A stretch of 38,619 bases of DNA, taken from positions 1 to 38,619 of the forward strand of contig JAGWHN010000008.1 of the NCBI GenBank assembly GCA_028866785.1, in the 5' to 3' direction. Position 1 is the stretch's first letter. Every line of letters begins with the position of its first letter. Below the pieces are notes generated by a model. The model made no database searches. It saw only the letters and a list, made by a program, of their open reading frames with translations, and was not told the origin of the DNA. The position numbers and the translations under genes were made by a program. Of the stretch, positions 24,044-31,673 are shown piece by piece. This DNA is from Microcaldota archaeon. GTDB lineage: Archaea; Micrarchaeota; Micrarchaeia; Micrarchaeales; CABMGC01.

Positions 24044-26023
24044 ATGATTTTCAAGACGACCGCTGAGATCAAGATTCCCGAAAGGACTATTGACCAGATT
24101 ATCGGTCAGGAAAATGCCGCTGCGATAGTAAAGAAGGCCGCAAAGCAGCACAGGAACATTCTGCTTATCGGCGAGCCTGGAACCGGAAAGACTATGATGG
24201 CCCAGGCGATGGCAGAGCTCCTTCCAGCAACCGCGCTTGAGGACGTGCTTGTCTACAAGAACGTGAATGATGAGAATCGGCCGATTGTGAAAGTGGTAAA
24301 GACCTACCCTAATGGCATAGAAAAGGGCAAGCCGCTTGGCGACGGACAGGGAAGGACGATCGTCCAGAAGGAGAAGCTCAAGGTGAGGCTCGAGGGCACT
24401 CAGGGAAACAGGAGCGTCGTGCCGATTGTAATCGCGGTTGTAATCATTCTATTCATACTTTCAATATCGAACCTGTTCAGCGGATACGAGATAATTGTGC
24501 TTGCAGCTCTCATACTCGGAAGCCTGATCTTCGGATCCATGGCGCTTTTTGTGAGCGGGCTTACGAGAAGAGTGGGAGTTCTTCCAGGAATGTTCGAGTC
24601 AAATGAGCCAAAGCTCATAGTTGACAACACAGGACTTGAGCATGCCCCATTTGTTGACGGGACGGGTTCAAAGGCCGGAAGCCTCTTTGGCGATGTTAAG
24701 CACGATCCACTTCAGTCGGGAGGGCTCGGAACTCCGCCTCACCTCAGGGTCGAGAGCGGCGCTGTCCACAAGTCAAATCAGGGAGTTCTATTCATCGATG
24801 AGGTTGCAAACCTTGAGCCAAGGTCCCAGCAGGAGCTTCTTACCGCGATGCAGGAAAGAAAGTACTCGATCACCGGACAAAGCGAACTGAGCTCAGGGGC
24901 AATTGTCAAGACCGAGCCTGTTCCATGCAACTTCATTCTTGTTGCCGCGGGAAACCTTCAGGACATCCAGAAAATGCACCCGGCACTCAGGTCAAGGATC
25001 AGGGGTTATGGTTACGAGGTCTACATGGACTCAAACATGCCAGACACGCAGGCAAACCGCGACAAGCTCTTCAGGTTCATAGCGCAGGAGGTCAAGAAGG
25101 ACGGAAAGATTCCGCCATTTGACTATCAGGCGTGCCTTGAGATAGTTGAGGAGGCAAGAAGGAGGAGCGGCAGGAAGAATAGATTATCGCTTATACTTAG
25201 GGATCTTGGAGGGCTCATCAGGGCGGCAGGAGACATCGCAGTTGAGAAGAACAGGAAGGCGGTCACAAGGGAAGATGTGATGGATGCAAAGCAGCTCGCA
25301 AAGCCGATCGAGGCGCAGTTTGTGGAGCAGTCGCTTGAGTACAGGAAGGATTACAAGGTCTTCAACACCGCGGGCTTTGGAATCGGAAGGGTCAATGGGC
25401 TTGCAGTGGTTGGCTCATCATATCTTAGCGCAGGAATAATCATACCTATTGTCGCAGAGGTTACACCGGCATCATCAAGGTCAGAAGGAAAGCTAATTGC
25501 AACAGGAAAGCTTGGAAAGCTTGCGCAGGAAGCTGTGAAGAACATCAGCGCGGTAATAAAGCGTCACATGAACAGGGACATCGCAAGCTACGACATTCAC
25601 GTTCAGTTCCTCCAGACCTACGAAGGGGTTGAGGGAGACAGCGCAAGCATCTCTGTCGCGGTCGCGGTAATCTCCGCGCTTGAGGGAATTCCAGTGGACC
25701 AGACAACCGCGATGACGGGCTCTCTTTCGGTAAGGGGAGACGTGCTTCCAGTTGGCGGAGTCACGGGAAAGGTTGAGGCTGCAATTGACGTTGGTATGAA
25801 GCAGGTCATAGTACCAAAGAGCAACGTGAATGACATTTACATCGACAAGGCGAAGCTGAAGAGGATAAAAATTGTCCCTGTTGGCAATATCGCGGACGTT
25901 TTGGAGCATGCACTAAAGAAAAGCTCCAGAAGGGATGCTATAATAAGGGAGCTTAGAAAATACATTACAGCTGACCACAAGGAAAAGCCTCCTTTAGACG
26001 AGGAGAAGAAAGCAAAGAAGTGA
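24044..26023 (+). CDS. lonB: LonB, membrane-anchored ATP-dependent protease
   Basis: Archaeal Lon degrades misfolded and regulatory proteins at the membrane. The 659-residue protein has an AAA+ domain with Walker A 'GEPGTGKT' near residue 45, two membrane helices inserted in it ('[20 protein letters not shown]' and '[20 protein letters not shown]', about residues 125-175), Walker B '[11 protein letters not shown]', and the C-terminal protease domain with catalytic Ser533 in 'EGDSAS' and Lys576 in 'TGKVEAA'. The 43-residue Ser-Lys spacing is that of Lon proteases. ATG at 24044 after TTGATACAA is preferred to TTG at 24035. Probably read through into top6A, 9 bases on. Confidence 0.97.
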   Translation: MIFKTTAEIKIPERTIDQIIGQENAAAIVKKAAKQHRNILLIGEPGTGKTMMAQAMAELLPATALEDVLVYKNVNDENRPIVKVVKTYPNGIEKGKPLGDGQGRTIVQKEKLKVRLEGTQGNRSVVPIVIAVVIILFILSISNLFSGYEIIVLAALILGSLIFGSMALFVSGLTRRVGVLPGMFESNEPKLIVDNTGLEHAPFVDGTGSKAGSLFGDVKHDPLQSGGLGTPPHLRVESGAVHKSNQGVLFIDEVANLEPRSQQELLTAMQERKYSITGQSELSSGAIVKTEPVPCNFILVAAGNLQDIQKMHPALRSRIRGYGYEVYMDSNMPDTQANRDKLFRFIAQEVKKDGKIPPFDYQACLEIVEEARRRSGRKNRLSLILRDLGGLIRAAGDIAVEKNRKAVTREDVMDAKQLAKPIEAQFVEQSLEYRKDYKVFNTAGFGIGRVNGLAVVGSSYLSAGIIIPIVAEVTPASSRSEGKLIATGKLGKLAQEAVKNISAVIKRHMNRDIASYDIHVQFLQTYEGVEGDSASISVAVAVISALEGIPVDQTTAMTGSLSVRGDVLPVGGVTGKVEAAIDVGMKQVIVPKSNVNDIYIDKAKLKRIKIVPVGNIADVLEHALKKSSRRDAIIRELRKYITADHKEKPPLDEEKKAKK

Positions 26024-26032
26024 AGTGATCTC

Positions 26033-27169
26033 TTGGCAACAAAACCAGAAAAACAAAAGCCTACAGATAACAAGAGGGACAAGGGAGCGACCAGCAAGCT
26101 CGAGGAGATGGGAAAGAGGATGGTCGGGGAGATCAAGAAGGGCGACAACCCAAGGTTCGTCGCAACCACAAGGACAAGGTCAAACATAATTTACGATAAG
26201 AAGAACGGTTACCTAAGGCTGGGCACAAACGAGGAGGAGAGAAGCTTCCTCAATGTCGCGCAGAGCAAGAAGTTCATGCAGACGATGGCAATTGCGGCAA
26301 AGTGCCACAAGTTCCTAAAGGAGAACCTTCACACCACAATCAGGGGTCTCTACTACCAACTAAAGTTCTCGCTTGGTGAGGACGTTGATGAGTCAATCTT
26401 TGATGAGCAGGCGGAATCAAACCCGTTAATTGAGGACATCGAGGTCTCGCTCGGAGTAAAGAGAGAGGACCTCAATCTCAACGCAAACAGGAAGGGAGTG
26501 CTTGCCGGAAACATGACTGTTATCGACAACTTCGGGAACGAGCGTGTGGAGATTGACTGCAGCAAGATGGGAAGAAGCGGATGGCAGATCCCAAGCGACG
26601 TCGACAATGACATAGAGTTCGTTGATGTGAAGGCAAAGTACGTCCTCGTGGTTGAAAAGGACGCACTTTGGCAGAGGCTAAATGAGGATAACTTCTGGAA
26701 GACAGAGAACATCATACTAATCACCCCTCAGGGACAGGCTTCAAGAGGGACAAGAAGGATAATCAGGAAGCTCGCCGATAAGGGGCTTCCGATTTATGTC
26801 TTCACAGATTCTGATGCGTGGGGATGGTACATCTACTGGACAATCAAGACGGGAAGCATCAACCTCGCATACATTGGAGGCGCGGTTGCAACCCCTGAGG
26901 CAAGATTCATCGGAGTCACGATGTCGGACCTTGACGAGTATCCGTTCCTAAACAAGCTCACGATCGCTGCTTCAGAAGTTGACGTGAAGAGGGCGCAGGA
27001 GATGCTCAACTACGAGTGGATAAAGGGCCACAAGGAATGGGTTGTTGAGCTGGAGAGAATGATCCAGAGCAAAAAGAAGCTTGAGCAGGACGCACTTCAG
27101 GGACCTAGGCTTACTTTCGTAGGCGAGTACATTAAGGACAAGGTGAAGAAGAACAAGGTCCTTCCATAA
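26033..27169 (+). CDS. top6A: DNA topoisomerase VI subunit A
   Basis: Spo11-like DNA-cutting subunit of the type IIB topoisomerase that passes duplexes through a double-strand break. In the 378-residue protein the winged-helix active site is 'IRGLYYQLK' (Tyr107/108), and the Toprim domain contains 'VLVVEKDALWQRL' and 'VFTDSDAWGWYIY', the metal-binding acidic residues. The start is TTG preceded by GTGATCTC. Subunit B, normally beside subunit A, is not adjacent and not in the window. The first 35 residues are a Lys-rich tail not needed for the fold. Confidence 0.96.
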   Translation: MATKPEKQKPTDNKRDKGATSKLEEMGKRMVGEIKKGDNPRFVATTRTRSNIIYDKKNGYLRLGTNEEERSFLNVAQSKKFMQTMAIAAKCHKFLKENLHTTIRGLYYQLKFSLGEDVDESIFDEQAESNPLIEDIEVSLGVKREDLNLNANRKGVLAGNMTVIDNFGNERVEIDCSKMGRSGWQIPSDVDNDIEFVDVKAKYVLVVEKDALWQRLNEDNFWKTENIILITPQGQASRGTRRIIRKLADKGLPIYVFTDSDAWGWYIYWTIKTGSINLAYIGGAVATPEARFIGVTMSDLDEYPFLNKLTIAASEVDVKRAQEMLNYEWIKGHKEWVVELERMIQSKKKLEQDALQGPRLTFVGEYIKDKVKKNKVLP

Positions 27170-27185
27170 CCATTAAACTGATTGC

Positions 27186-27719
27186 TTGGCAAAACGAACA
27201 ATTTACAAGTGGGGCAACAAGTCTCTTGAGGAGGAGACCTTCAAAATAAATAATAAAAAAGTAACGGCCACAAGAGTTGTAAGCCGCAATGCAATAATAA
27301 TCATCCCAATCCTAAAAGGCGATAAGATTGTTCTTGAACGCCAGTATAGAAAAGGGGTCAAGAAATGGATATACGAGCTTCCTGCAGGTGGAATTGAAAA
27401 GGGCGAAAAGCCGATCAATGCCGTAAAAAGAGAGCTTCAGGAAGAGGTTGGTTACTTTCCAAGAAAGGTGAAATATCTATTCAAGGCGTACATAAATCCT
27501 GGGCTTGAAACAGAGCTTGATTACTACTTCGTTGTAACCGACCTTGTTAATTCAAGGAAAGAGATGGACGATGATGAAGTAATAGACAAAAAAATTGTCA
27601 GTGTTCCAGAGCTGATCAAGATGGTCAATAAAAATCAGATCTTGGATGGAACCTCATTGGCAGGGATACTCTACTACCTATACAACAAAAACAAGATAAA
27701 TCAGATCCTTGAGGATTAG
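27186..27719 (+). CDS. Nudix hydrolase, ADP-ribose pyrophosphatase-like
   Basis: A 177-residue Nudix enzyme that cleaves a nucleoside diphosphate linked to another moiety, probably ADP-ribose. The Nudix box G-x5-E-x7-REUxEExGU is visible as 'GIEKGE', 'AVKRELQEEVGY', and the preceding 'WIYELPAGGIEKGE' is typical of ADPRase. The start is TTG at 27186, 16 bases after top6A. A second Nudix protein with the same plan is encoded at 35.2 kb, so the two are probably paralogs. The stop is followed by a convergent 44-codon gene. Confidence 0.88.
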   Translation: MAKRTIYKWGNKSLEEETFKINNKKVTATRVVSRNAIIIIPILKGDKIVLERQYRKGVKKWIYELPAGGIEKGEKPINAVKRELQEEVGYFPRKVKYLFKAYINPGLETELDYYFVVTDLVNSRKEMDDDEVIDKKIVSVPELIKMVNKNQILDGTSLAGILYYLYNKNKINQILED

Positions 27720-27733
27720 GGCCAGCGAACCTA

Positions 27734-27868
27734 TCAAACCCTGTGCAAAAGGTAGAATGCCTCCGCATTCTGCATGTATTTTATTTCAGTAGGGGTGCCT
27801 GGTGTCTTCTGATACTTCTCAAAATCGGACAAGGCTTTTCCCTTCAATACCGGTGTTCCCATAGGCAT
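27734..27868 (-). CDS. Small protein of 44 residues behind the secretion ATPase
   Basis: Not recognised. A short frame beginning MPMGTPVLKGKALSDFEKYQ and ending 'AFYLLHRV', basic and helical in character, with no membrane segment. It begins 4 bases after the stop of the CpaF-like ATPase gene, and its start follows GGTGAGATT, a strong ribosome site in this genome, which itself overlaps the ATPase stop. That coupling and the even codon use argue for a real small gene. Its role is unknown. Confidence 0.5.
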   Translation of the reverse strand: MPMGTPVLKGKALSDFEKYQKTPGTPTEIKYMQNAEAFYLLHRV

Positions 27869-27872
27869 AATC

Positions 27873-29189
27873 TCACCAAGGCAGGGTTCCAAGGCTCTCA
27901 AGCCCTATTTCTGCAAGAGCCTTCTTTGGGTCATAATAGTACTTTCTGCAGAACTGGTTGATACCACGCAAATCGTGCACGCCCATCGCGTTTAGCTTTT
28001 CAAGTATCTTTGCTCTCCTCTGCTCCTCAATTATTATTTCGGATGGCGGATATCCTGTAAGCTTTGCAATCAGGTCCCTGTATGTAACGCTTGGAAGCAT
28101 ATTCGAGTTCTTGTGGGTCTTGTAATCATAGAGGTAAAGGTCCGAAAGAAGAACCTGCGTCTCGATTCCAGATATCTCCGAGATCTGCGTGATCTTCCTC
28201 ACAAGCTTTCCTCCCTCCTCGACCTGCGAAATCATGATTATCGCGTCAATGAGCGGGATTATGTCCTTCTCGATGTTCATCGGGGTGTGCTGCATCCTTG
28301 TGATGACATCCCTTGCGCTGCTCGCGTGGATCGTGCCCATCGAGATCTTCCCGATGTTCATCGCGGTCATCATGTCCTTTGCCTCCTCTCCCCTTACCTC
28401 CCCAATCATGATGATGTCAGGCCTCATCCTAAGCGAGTTCTTTACAAGGTCCTGCATGCTCATTTCAATGTTTGTCTCAAGCCTAACGCAGTTGTCCTGC
28501 GTCTCCGTGTTGAGCTCGTAGGTTTCCTCGATCAGAACAATCCTCTCCTCCGGCCTAAAGAAGCTGAACATAGCGTTGAGCAGCGTGGTCTTTCCGCTCG
28601 CCGGCATTCCGCCAATCATCAAGTTGGCAGGCCTCACCTTGAGCCCGTCGACATATAGCCAGAGCCTCGCGGCAACCGCGTAGTTTAGCTCTCCCTTGTT
28701 TATCAGGTCAATTATGCTAAGCGCCTGCGGCTTGAAGTTTCTTATCGTGATGTTCGCTCCAAGAGGCGAGTCAACAATGTTTACTCTTGAGCCGTTTGGA
28801 AGATGTATATCAAAGATTGCCTCCCCTGCTGCTATGTTTGTCACATACATCTTGAGCTTTCGAACCAGCATCGCAAGGTCCTTCCTGGTTTGGAGCTTCT
28901 CCGGTGCCATCACCTGCCCGTGGGTTGCGGTGTATAAGAATATGTTTGAGGTGTTGTTGACCATTATGTCCTCCACATCCTCGTCGTAGAGATACTTATC
29001 TATCGGCTCAAAGACTGACGCGTCCTTTATGACCCTCTGCACATCTTCCTCGTTTGCGGCGAGGTTTACGCTTTTTGCGGCATTCCTTATTGCCCCCTCC
29101 CTATCCTCCTTCTCGGTGTATTTCGTTAACTTTTCGCTAAGCTCCTCAAAAACTGCACTCTCAAAATTAAAGAATTCAACATCGTTCAT
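27873..29189 (-). CDS. CpaF/TadA/VirB11-type secretion ATPase
   Basis: A 438-residue motor ATPase of the type II/IV secretion superfamily, which drives pilus or archaellum-like assembly. The N-terminal domain (residues 1-150) includes 'FDIHLPNGSRVNI'. The core has Walker A 'GGMPASGKTT' (K200), the Asp/Glu box 'IVLIEETYEL' (E221, E222), Walker B 'DIIMIGEVRGEE' (E264) and the His box 'GTIHASSARD' (H288). No membrane-platform gene (TadC/FlaJ) is adjacent. Possible clients are the class III pilin at 0.9-1.45 kb or, less likely, the VirB-like operon at 7.5-12.1 kb. A TATA box (TTTTATTATAAC, minus strand, about 29205-29216) is about 25 bases upstream, so the mRNA is nearly leaderless. Confidence 0.92.
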   Translation of the reverse strand: MNDVEFFNFESAVFEELSEKLTKYTEKEDREGAIRNAAKSVNLAANEEDVQRVIKDASVFEPIDKYLYDEDVEDIMVNNTSNIFLYTATHGQVMAPEKLQTRKDLAMLVRKLKMYVTNIAAGEAIFDIHLPNGSRVNIVDSPLGANITIRNFKPQALSIIDLINKGELNYAVAARLWLYVDGLKVRPANLMIGGMPASGKTTLLNAMFSFFRPEERIVLIEETYELNTETQDNCVRLETNIEMSMQDLVKNSLRMRPDIIMIGEVRGEEAKDMMTAMNIGKISMGTIHASSARDVITRMQHTPMNIEKDIIPLIDAIIMISQVEEGGKLVRKITQISEISGIETQVLLSDLYLYDYKTHKNSNMLPSVTYRDLIAKLTGYPPSEIIIEEQRRAKILEKLNAMGVHDLRGINQFCRKYYYDPKKALAEIGLESLGTLPW

Positions 29190-29246
29190 GGCAAAACACT
29201 AACGATGTTATAATAAAAATCATAGATACTTAAAGCTTGCGAGTAA

Positions 29247-30053
29247 CTATGCGCGCACTATTGTACAGGTAACCTCATTACCCAAAAGAAGATTTTCTAT
29301 AACTCCGGGCTTACTTGCATTTACTATGTACCCTGTTGCCTTGGTCCTCTTCACCATTTCGTGAAGAAGGCTAATTTTAGTTTTCATACCGCCTGTAACA
29401 TCCACCTTTTTTGCGCCTCCTGTGGCTGCTATCACACTCTCTATGTTGCTTGAGTCAATCAAAGGAATTAATTTTGCGTTCGGATTGCTTGCAGGATCTG
29501 CATCAAATACGCCGTCCGTGTCTGTCCCTAAGATTATTTTATTGGGTGTTATTCCTGTTGAAATGAATCTGAATACCTCCTCAGTTGAGGCAACCGAAAT
29601 CCCCTGTTTGCTGTCATGCATCACATCCCCGTGGACTATTGGGGTAAATCCTTTTTCAATTGCAATTCTTATGCCCTCTAAGTCTCCGCCTACTATAGTT
29701 CTGTCGCTGCTGTGCGCAAAGCTTGACGGGGCAAAAGGATAAGGCGAAAGCTCAAGCTCGTCAGCTGCGTTCACCACTATGTTGTTTAGTTGGTGCATGG
29801 CATCGTGGGTCTTCTCCGCACCCCTTCCGCTCTGACTATTTATCAGTCCTTCGTGCACTTTATACTCCTTTGCGACTACATGTCCAAAGGAACCTCCACC
29901 ATGACCTATTAAAACACCGAACTTCTTTGCATCTTTTGCCTTTTTTATTTCACCAAGCAGCCTCACTATCACGTCCCACCTATGCGTGGAGGGTGAGCTA
30001 GTGTCGGTTATTATGCTACCGCCGAGCTTAATGAAATATAGGTCCTGCTCCAT
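29247..30053 (-). CDS. ipk: Isopentenyl phosphate kinase
   Basis: Makes isopentenyl diphosphate from isopentenyl phosphate in the archaeal (alternative) mevalonate pathway. The 268-residue amino-acid-kinase-fold protein shows 'FIKLGGSIITD', 'IGHGGGSFGH' with the family-specific catalytic His, 'PIVHGDVMHD', 'GTDTDGVFDADP' and 'DVTGGMKTKI'. It clusters with mevalonate kinase and IPP isomerase, which fits. A GGAG site precedes the ATG. It is preceded by a 106-residue unknown gene in the same direction. Confidence 0.94.
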   Translation of the reverse strand: MEQDLYFIKLGGSIITDTSSPSTHRWDVIVRLLGEIKKAKDAKKFGVLIGHGGGSFGHVVAKEYKVHEGLINSQSGRGAEKTHDAMHQLNNIVVNAADELELSPYPFAPSSFAHSSDRTIVGGDLEGIRIAIEKGFTPIVHGDVMHDSKQGISVASTEEVFRFISTGITPNKIILGTDTDGVFDADPASNPNAKLIPLIDSSNIESVIAATGGAKKVDVTGGMKTKISLLHEMVKRTKATGYIVNASKPGVIENLLLGNEVTCTIVRA

Positions 30054-30075
30054 TGCCCTTCTCCTTCAATTAAGC

Positions 30076-30396
30076 CTAATTCTTAAGGCTCTTGAAGATT
30101 GCTGTGAGGTCCTCCTTGATCACATTCTCTCCTTTCTTGCTGATTTTTACTTTTGGGTTCTCTTTTATCATCCTTATTGTCTCATCCACGTTTTTCCTTA
30201 CGCTTGAGTCAACCTGCAAAGAGAGCTTCAAGATGTTCATGTAATCAAGTTTGGTATCAACAACTACCTTTTTTTGCTCACTTTGGTCTAGCTGCTTCTT
30301 GACTAGTACATTCCTCCCAAGTTTGCTTATCTCATAGGTCTGGTTCCCCAAAGAGACAAGATTTATCTTTGATCTTTCCACTATCATTTGTACCAT
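30076..30396 (-). CDS. Unknown 106-residue protein upstream of ipk
   Basis: Not recognised. A small basic soluble protein: an N-terminal beta-like part ('VERSKINLVSLGNQTYEISK'), a charged middle, and a helical C-terminus ('VDETIRMIKENPKVKISKKG'). ATG at 30396 follows AGGTGCGAAA; a TATA box (GGTTTAAATATAAAG, about 30426-30440 on the minus strand) gives the ipk unit its promoter. Being first in the ipk transcript suggests, but does not show, a link to isoprenoid synthesis. Confidence 0.55.
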   Translation of the reverse strand: MVQMIVERSKINLVSLGNQTYEISKLGRNVLVKKQLDQSEQKKVVVDTKLDYMNILKLSLQVDSSVRKNVDETIRMIKENPKVKISKKGENVIKEDLTAIFKSLKN

Positions 30397-30494
30397 TTTC
30401 GCACCTATCTCGTTTTGTTTTCTTTATATTTAAACCTTAATCAATAATTGTATATTGACGTATTTTTGTTCTCGAAAAAATAGGATTTTCTTTT

Positions 30495-31037
30495 TTAGGC
30501 GCCATTTTTTACCCTGTACTCAATTACCCGCTCTAGAGCAATTTTTAGCCAAGGTGTATAGCTTTCAGGATTCTCTTTTGCATCCTTTTTTATGTCCTCT
30601 AAACTTGCCCATTTGTAATCTTCAGCTTCCTCCCTATTCAATTTAGGTGCCCCGTTGTATGTTCCGAAGAGCACATGGTCATATTCGTGCTCCGTTAGCC
30701 CGTTTCCTACCTCTGCCCTGTATATGAAGCTGAATTCCTCTGTAAGCGTGCAGTCAAATCCCATTTCCTCGCGTAACCGCCTGTGCGCGGCGTCCAAGAT
30801 AGATTCACCTATATAAGGGTGTGAGCAGCAGGTGTTCGTCCACTTCCCGGGAGTATGGTATTTTGTGGACGCCCTCCTCTGAAGTAGCGTCTCTCCCTTA
30901 GAGTTGAAGACAAAGATGGAGAACGCACGATGCAGTTTTGCACCATTTTGATGTGCCTTTAGCTTTTCAAGCGTGCCTATCTGTTCGTCCTGCTCGTTTA
31001 CTAATATGACCTCTATCTTATTTTCTTCCAATGACAT
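30495..31037 (-). CDS. idi: Isopentenyl-diphosphate delta-isomerase, type I
   Basis: Interconverts IPP and DMAPP. The 180-residue Nudix-fold protein has the type I signatures: 'KLHRAFSIFVFN', 'WTNTCCSHP' with the catalytic Cys, the Nudix-like 'AAHRRLREEMGF', and 'EHEYDHVLFGTY' with the catalytic Glu. Most archaea use the unrelated FMN-dependent type II enzyme, so type I suggests acquisition by transfer. It lies 14 bases behind the pyrophosphatase-like gene and is probably co-transcribed with it. Confidence 0.94.
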   Translation of the reverse strand: MSLEENKIEVILVNEQDEQIGTLEKLKAHQNGAKLHRAFSIFVFNSKGETLLQRRASTKYHTPGKWTNTCCSHPYIGESILDAAHRRLREEMGFDCTLTEEFSFIYRAEVGNGLTEHEYDHVLFGTYNGAPKLNREEAEDYKWASLEDIKKDAKENPESYTPWLKIALERVIEYRVKNGA

Positions 31038-31051
31038 AAAACTACCGGACT

Positions 31052-31579
31052 CTATTGCTTTCTCAGATAAGATTCTAATATCTTGTCGTTTGCAGCCTCC
31101 ACGTCCTCAAAACCGATAACATTTACCCATTTATTTGGTTCATTGTCCTTAGAGCTGCTTACAAAATCAAATAGCTCTGCGCAAATCTTGCTCAGTCTAT
31201 CATCTGTATGATTTAGCCCTTTATATTTTTCGTCAAATTTGTCGACTGCAATAATCTTATCGTCTGGGCCCTCGTCATCCTTTGCCCTTATCATCCTTAG
31301 CGGAATTACATCGTATTCCTCACAAGGGACAAGATTTCTGCCGCTGATAACGAAGATGTCGACCGGTGCCCCGTCTTCGCTTAGGGTATTTGGCACCAAG
31401 CCATAATGGATGTCACTTGGCAGAGGGGATGGGAGTATGCGGTGCAGCTTCAGCGATTTTGAGATTGGGTCATACACCTTCTTCTCTCTAGAACCGCTCT
31501 CTATTTCTATAAGCGCCTTGAAGTCCACGAGCTGCGGCTCCCTTGTCTCTACTTTTTTTGTGGTTGAAATCAAGACCAT
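31052..31579 (-). CDS. ppa: Family I inorganic pyrophosphatase-like protein, altered active site
   Basis: The family hydrolyses pyrophosphate to phosphate with Mg2+. The 175-residue protein aligns along its length with bacterial PPase: 'LIEIESGSREKKVYD', 'HYGLVPNTL', 'AKDDEGPDDKIIAV' and 'NKWVNVIGFEDVEAA'. The signature loop, normally D-G-D-P-x-D, reads D-G-A-P-V-D, so the aspartate equal to E. coli Asp67 is Ala, and the Tyr equal to Tyr141 seems to be Ser. Other metal ligands (Asp65, 70, 97, 102 equivalents) are kept. It may be weakly active, inactive or of changed function. ATG at 31579 is preferred to TTG at 31585 because a TATA box lies 27 bases before it (leaderless). Confidence 0.82.
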   Translation of the reverse strand: MVLISTTKKVETREPQLVDFKALIEIESGSREKKVYDPISKSLKLHRILPSPLPSDIHYGLVPNTLSEDGAPVDIFVISGRNLVPCEEYDVIPLRMIRAKDDEGPDDKIIAVDKFDEKYKGLNHTDDRLSKICAELFDFVSSSKDNEPNKWVNVIGFEDVEAANDKILESYLRKQ

Positions 31580-31601
31580 GAACAAGGTTCTAGCAGGCTA
31601 T

Positions 31602-31612
31602 GTTTAAAATAC
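31602..31612 (-). promoter_or_regulatory. TATA box of ppa-idi, leaderless start
   Basis: Minus-strand GTATTTTAAAC. Its centre is 27 bases before the ATG at 31579, so transcription should begin at the ATG; no Shine-Dalgarno is present, in agreement. Confidence 0.5.
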
Positions 31613-31673
31613 TCTAGCATGTGGCGTCAAACAACGAAGCGTATACCCCTTCCCCTCCAAACTGCCCACAAAA

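Noticed and set aside
31052..31579. The PPase-like gene as a pseudogene
   Set aside because: The frame is complete, other ligands are kept, and it has a well-placed TATA box; only specific active-site residues differ.
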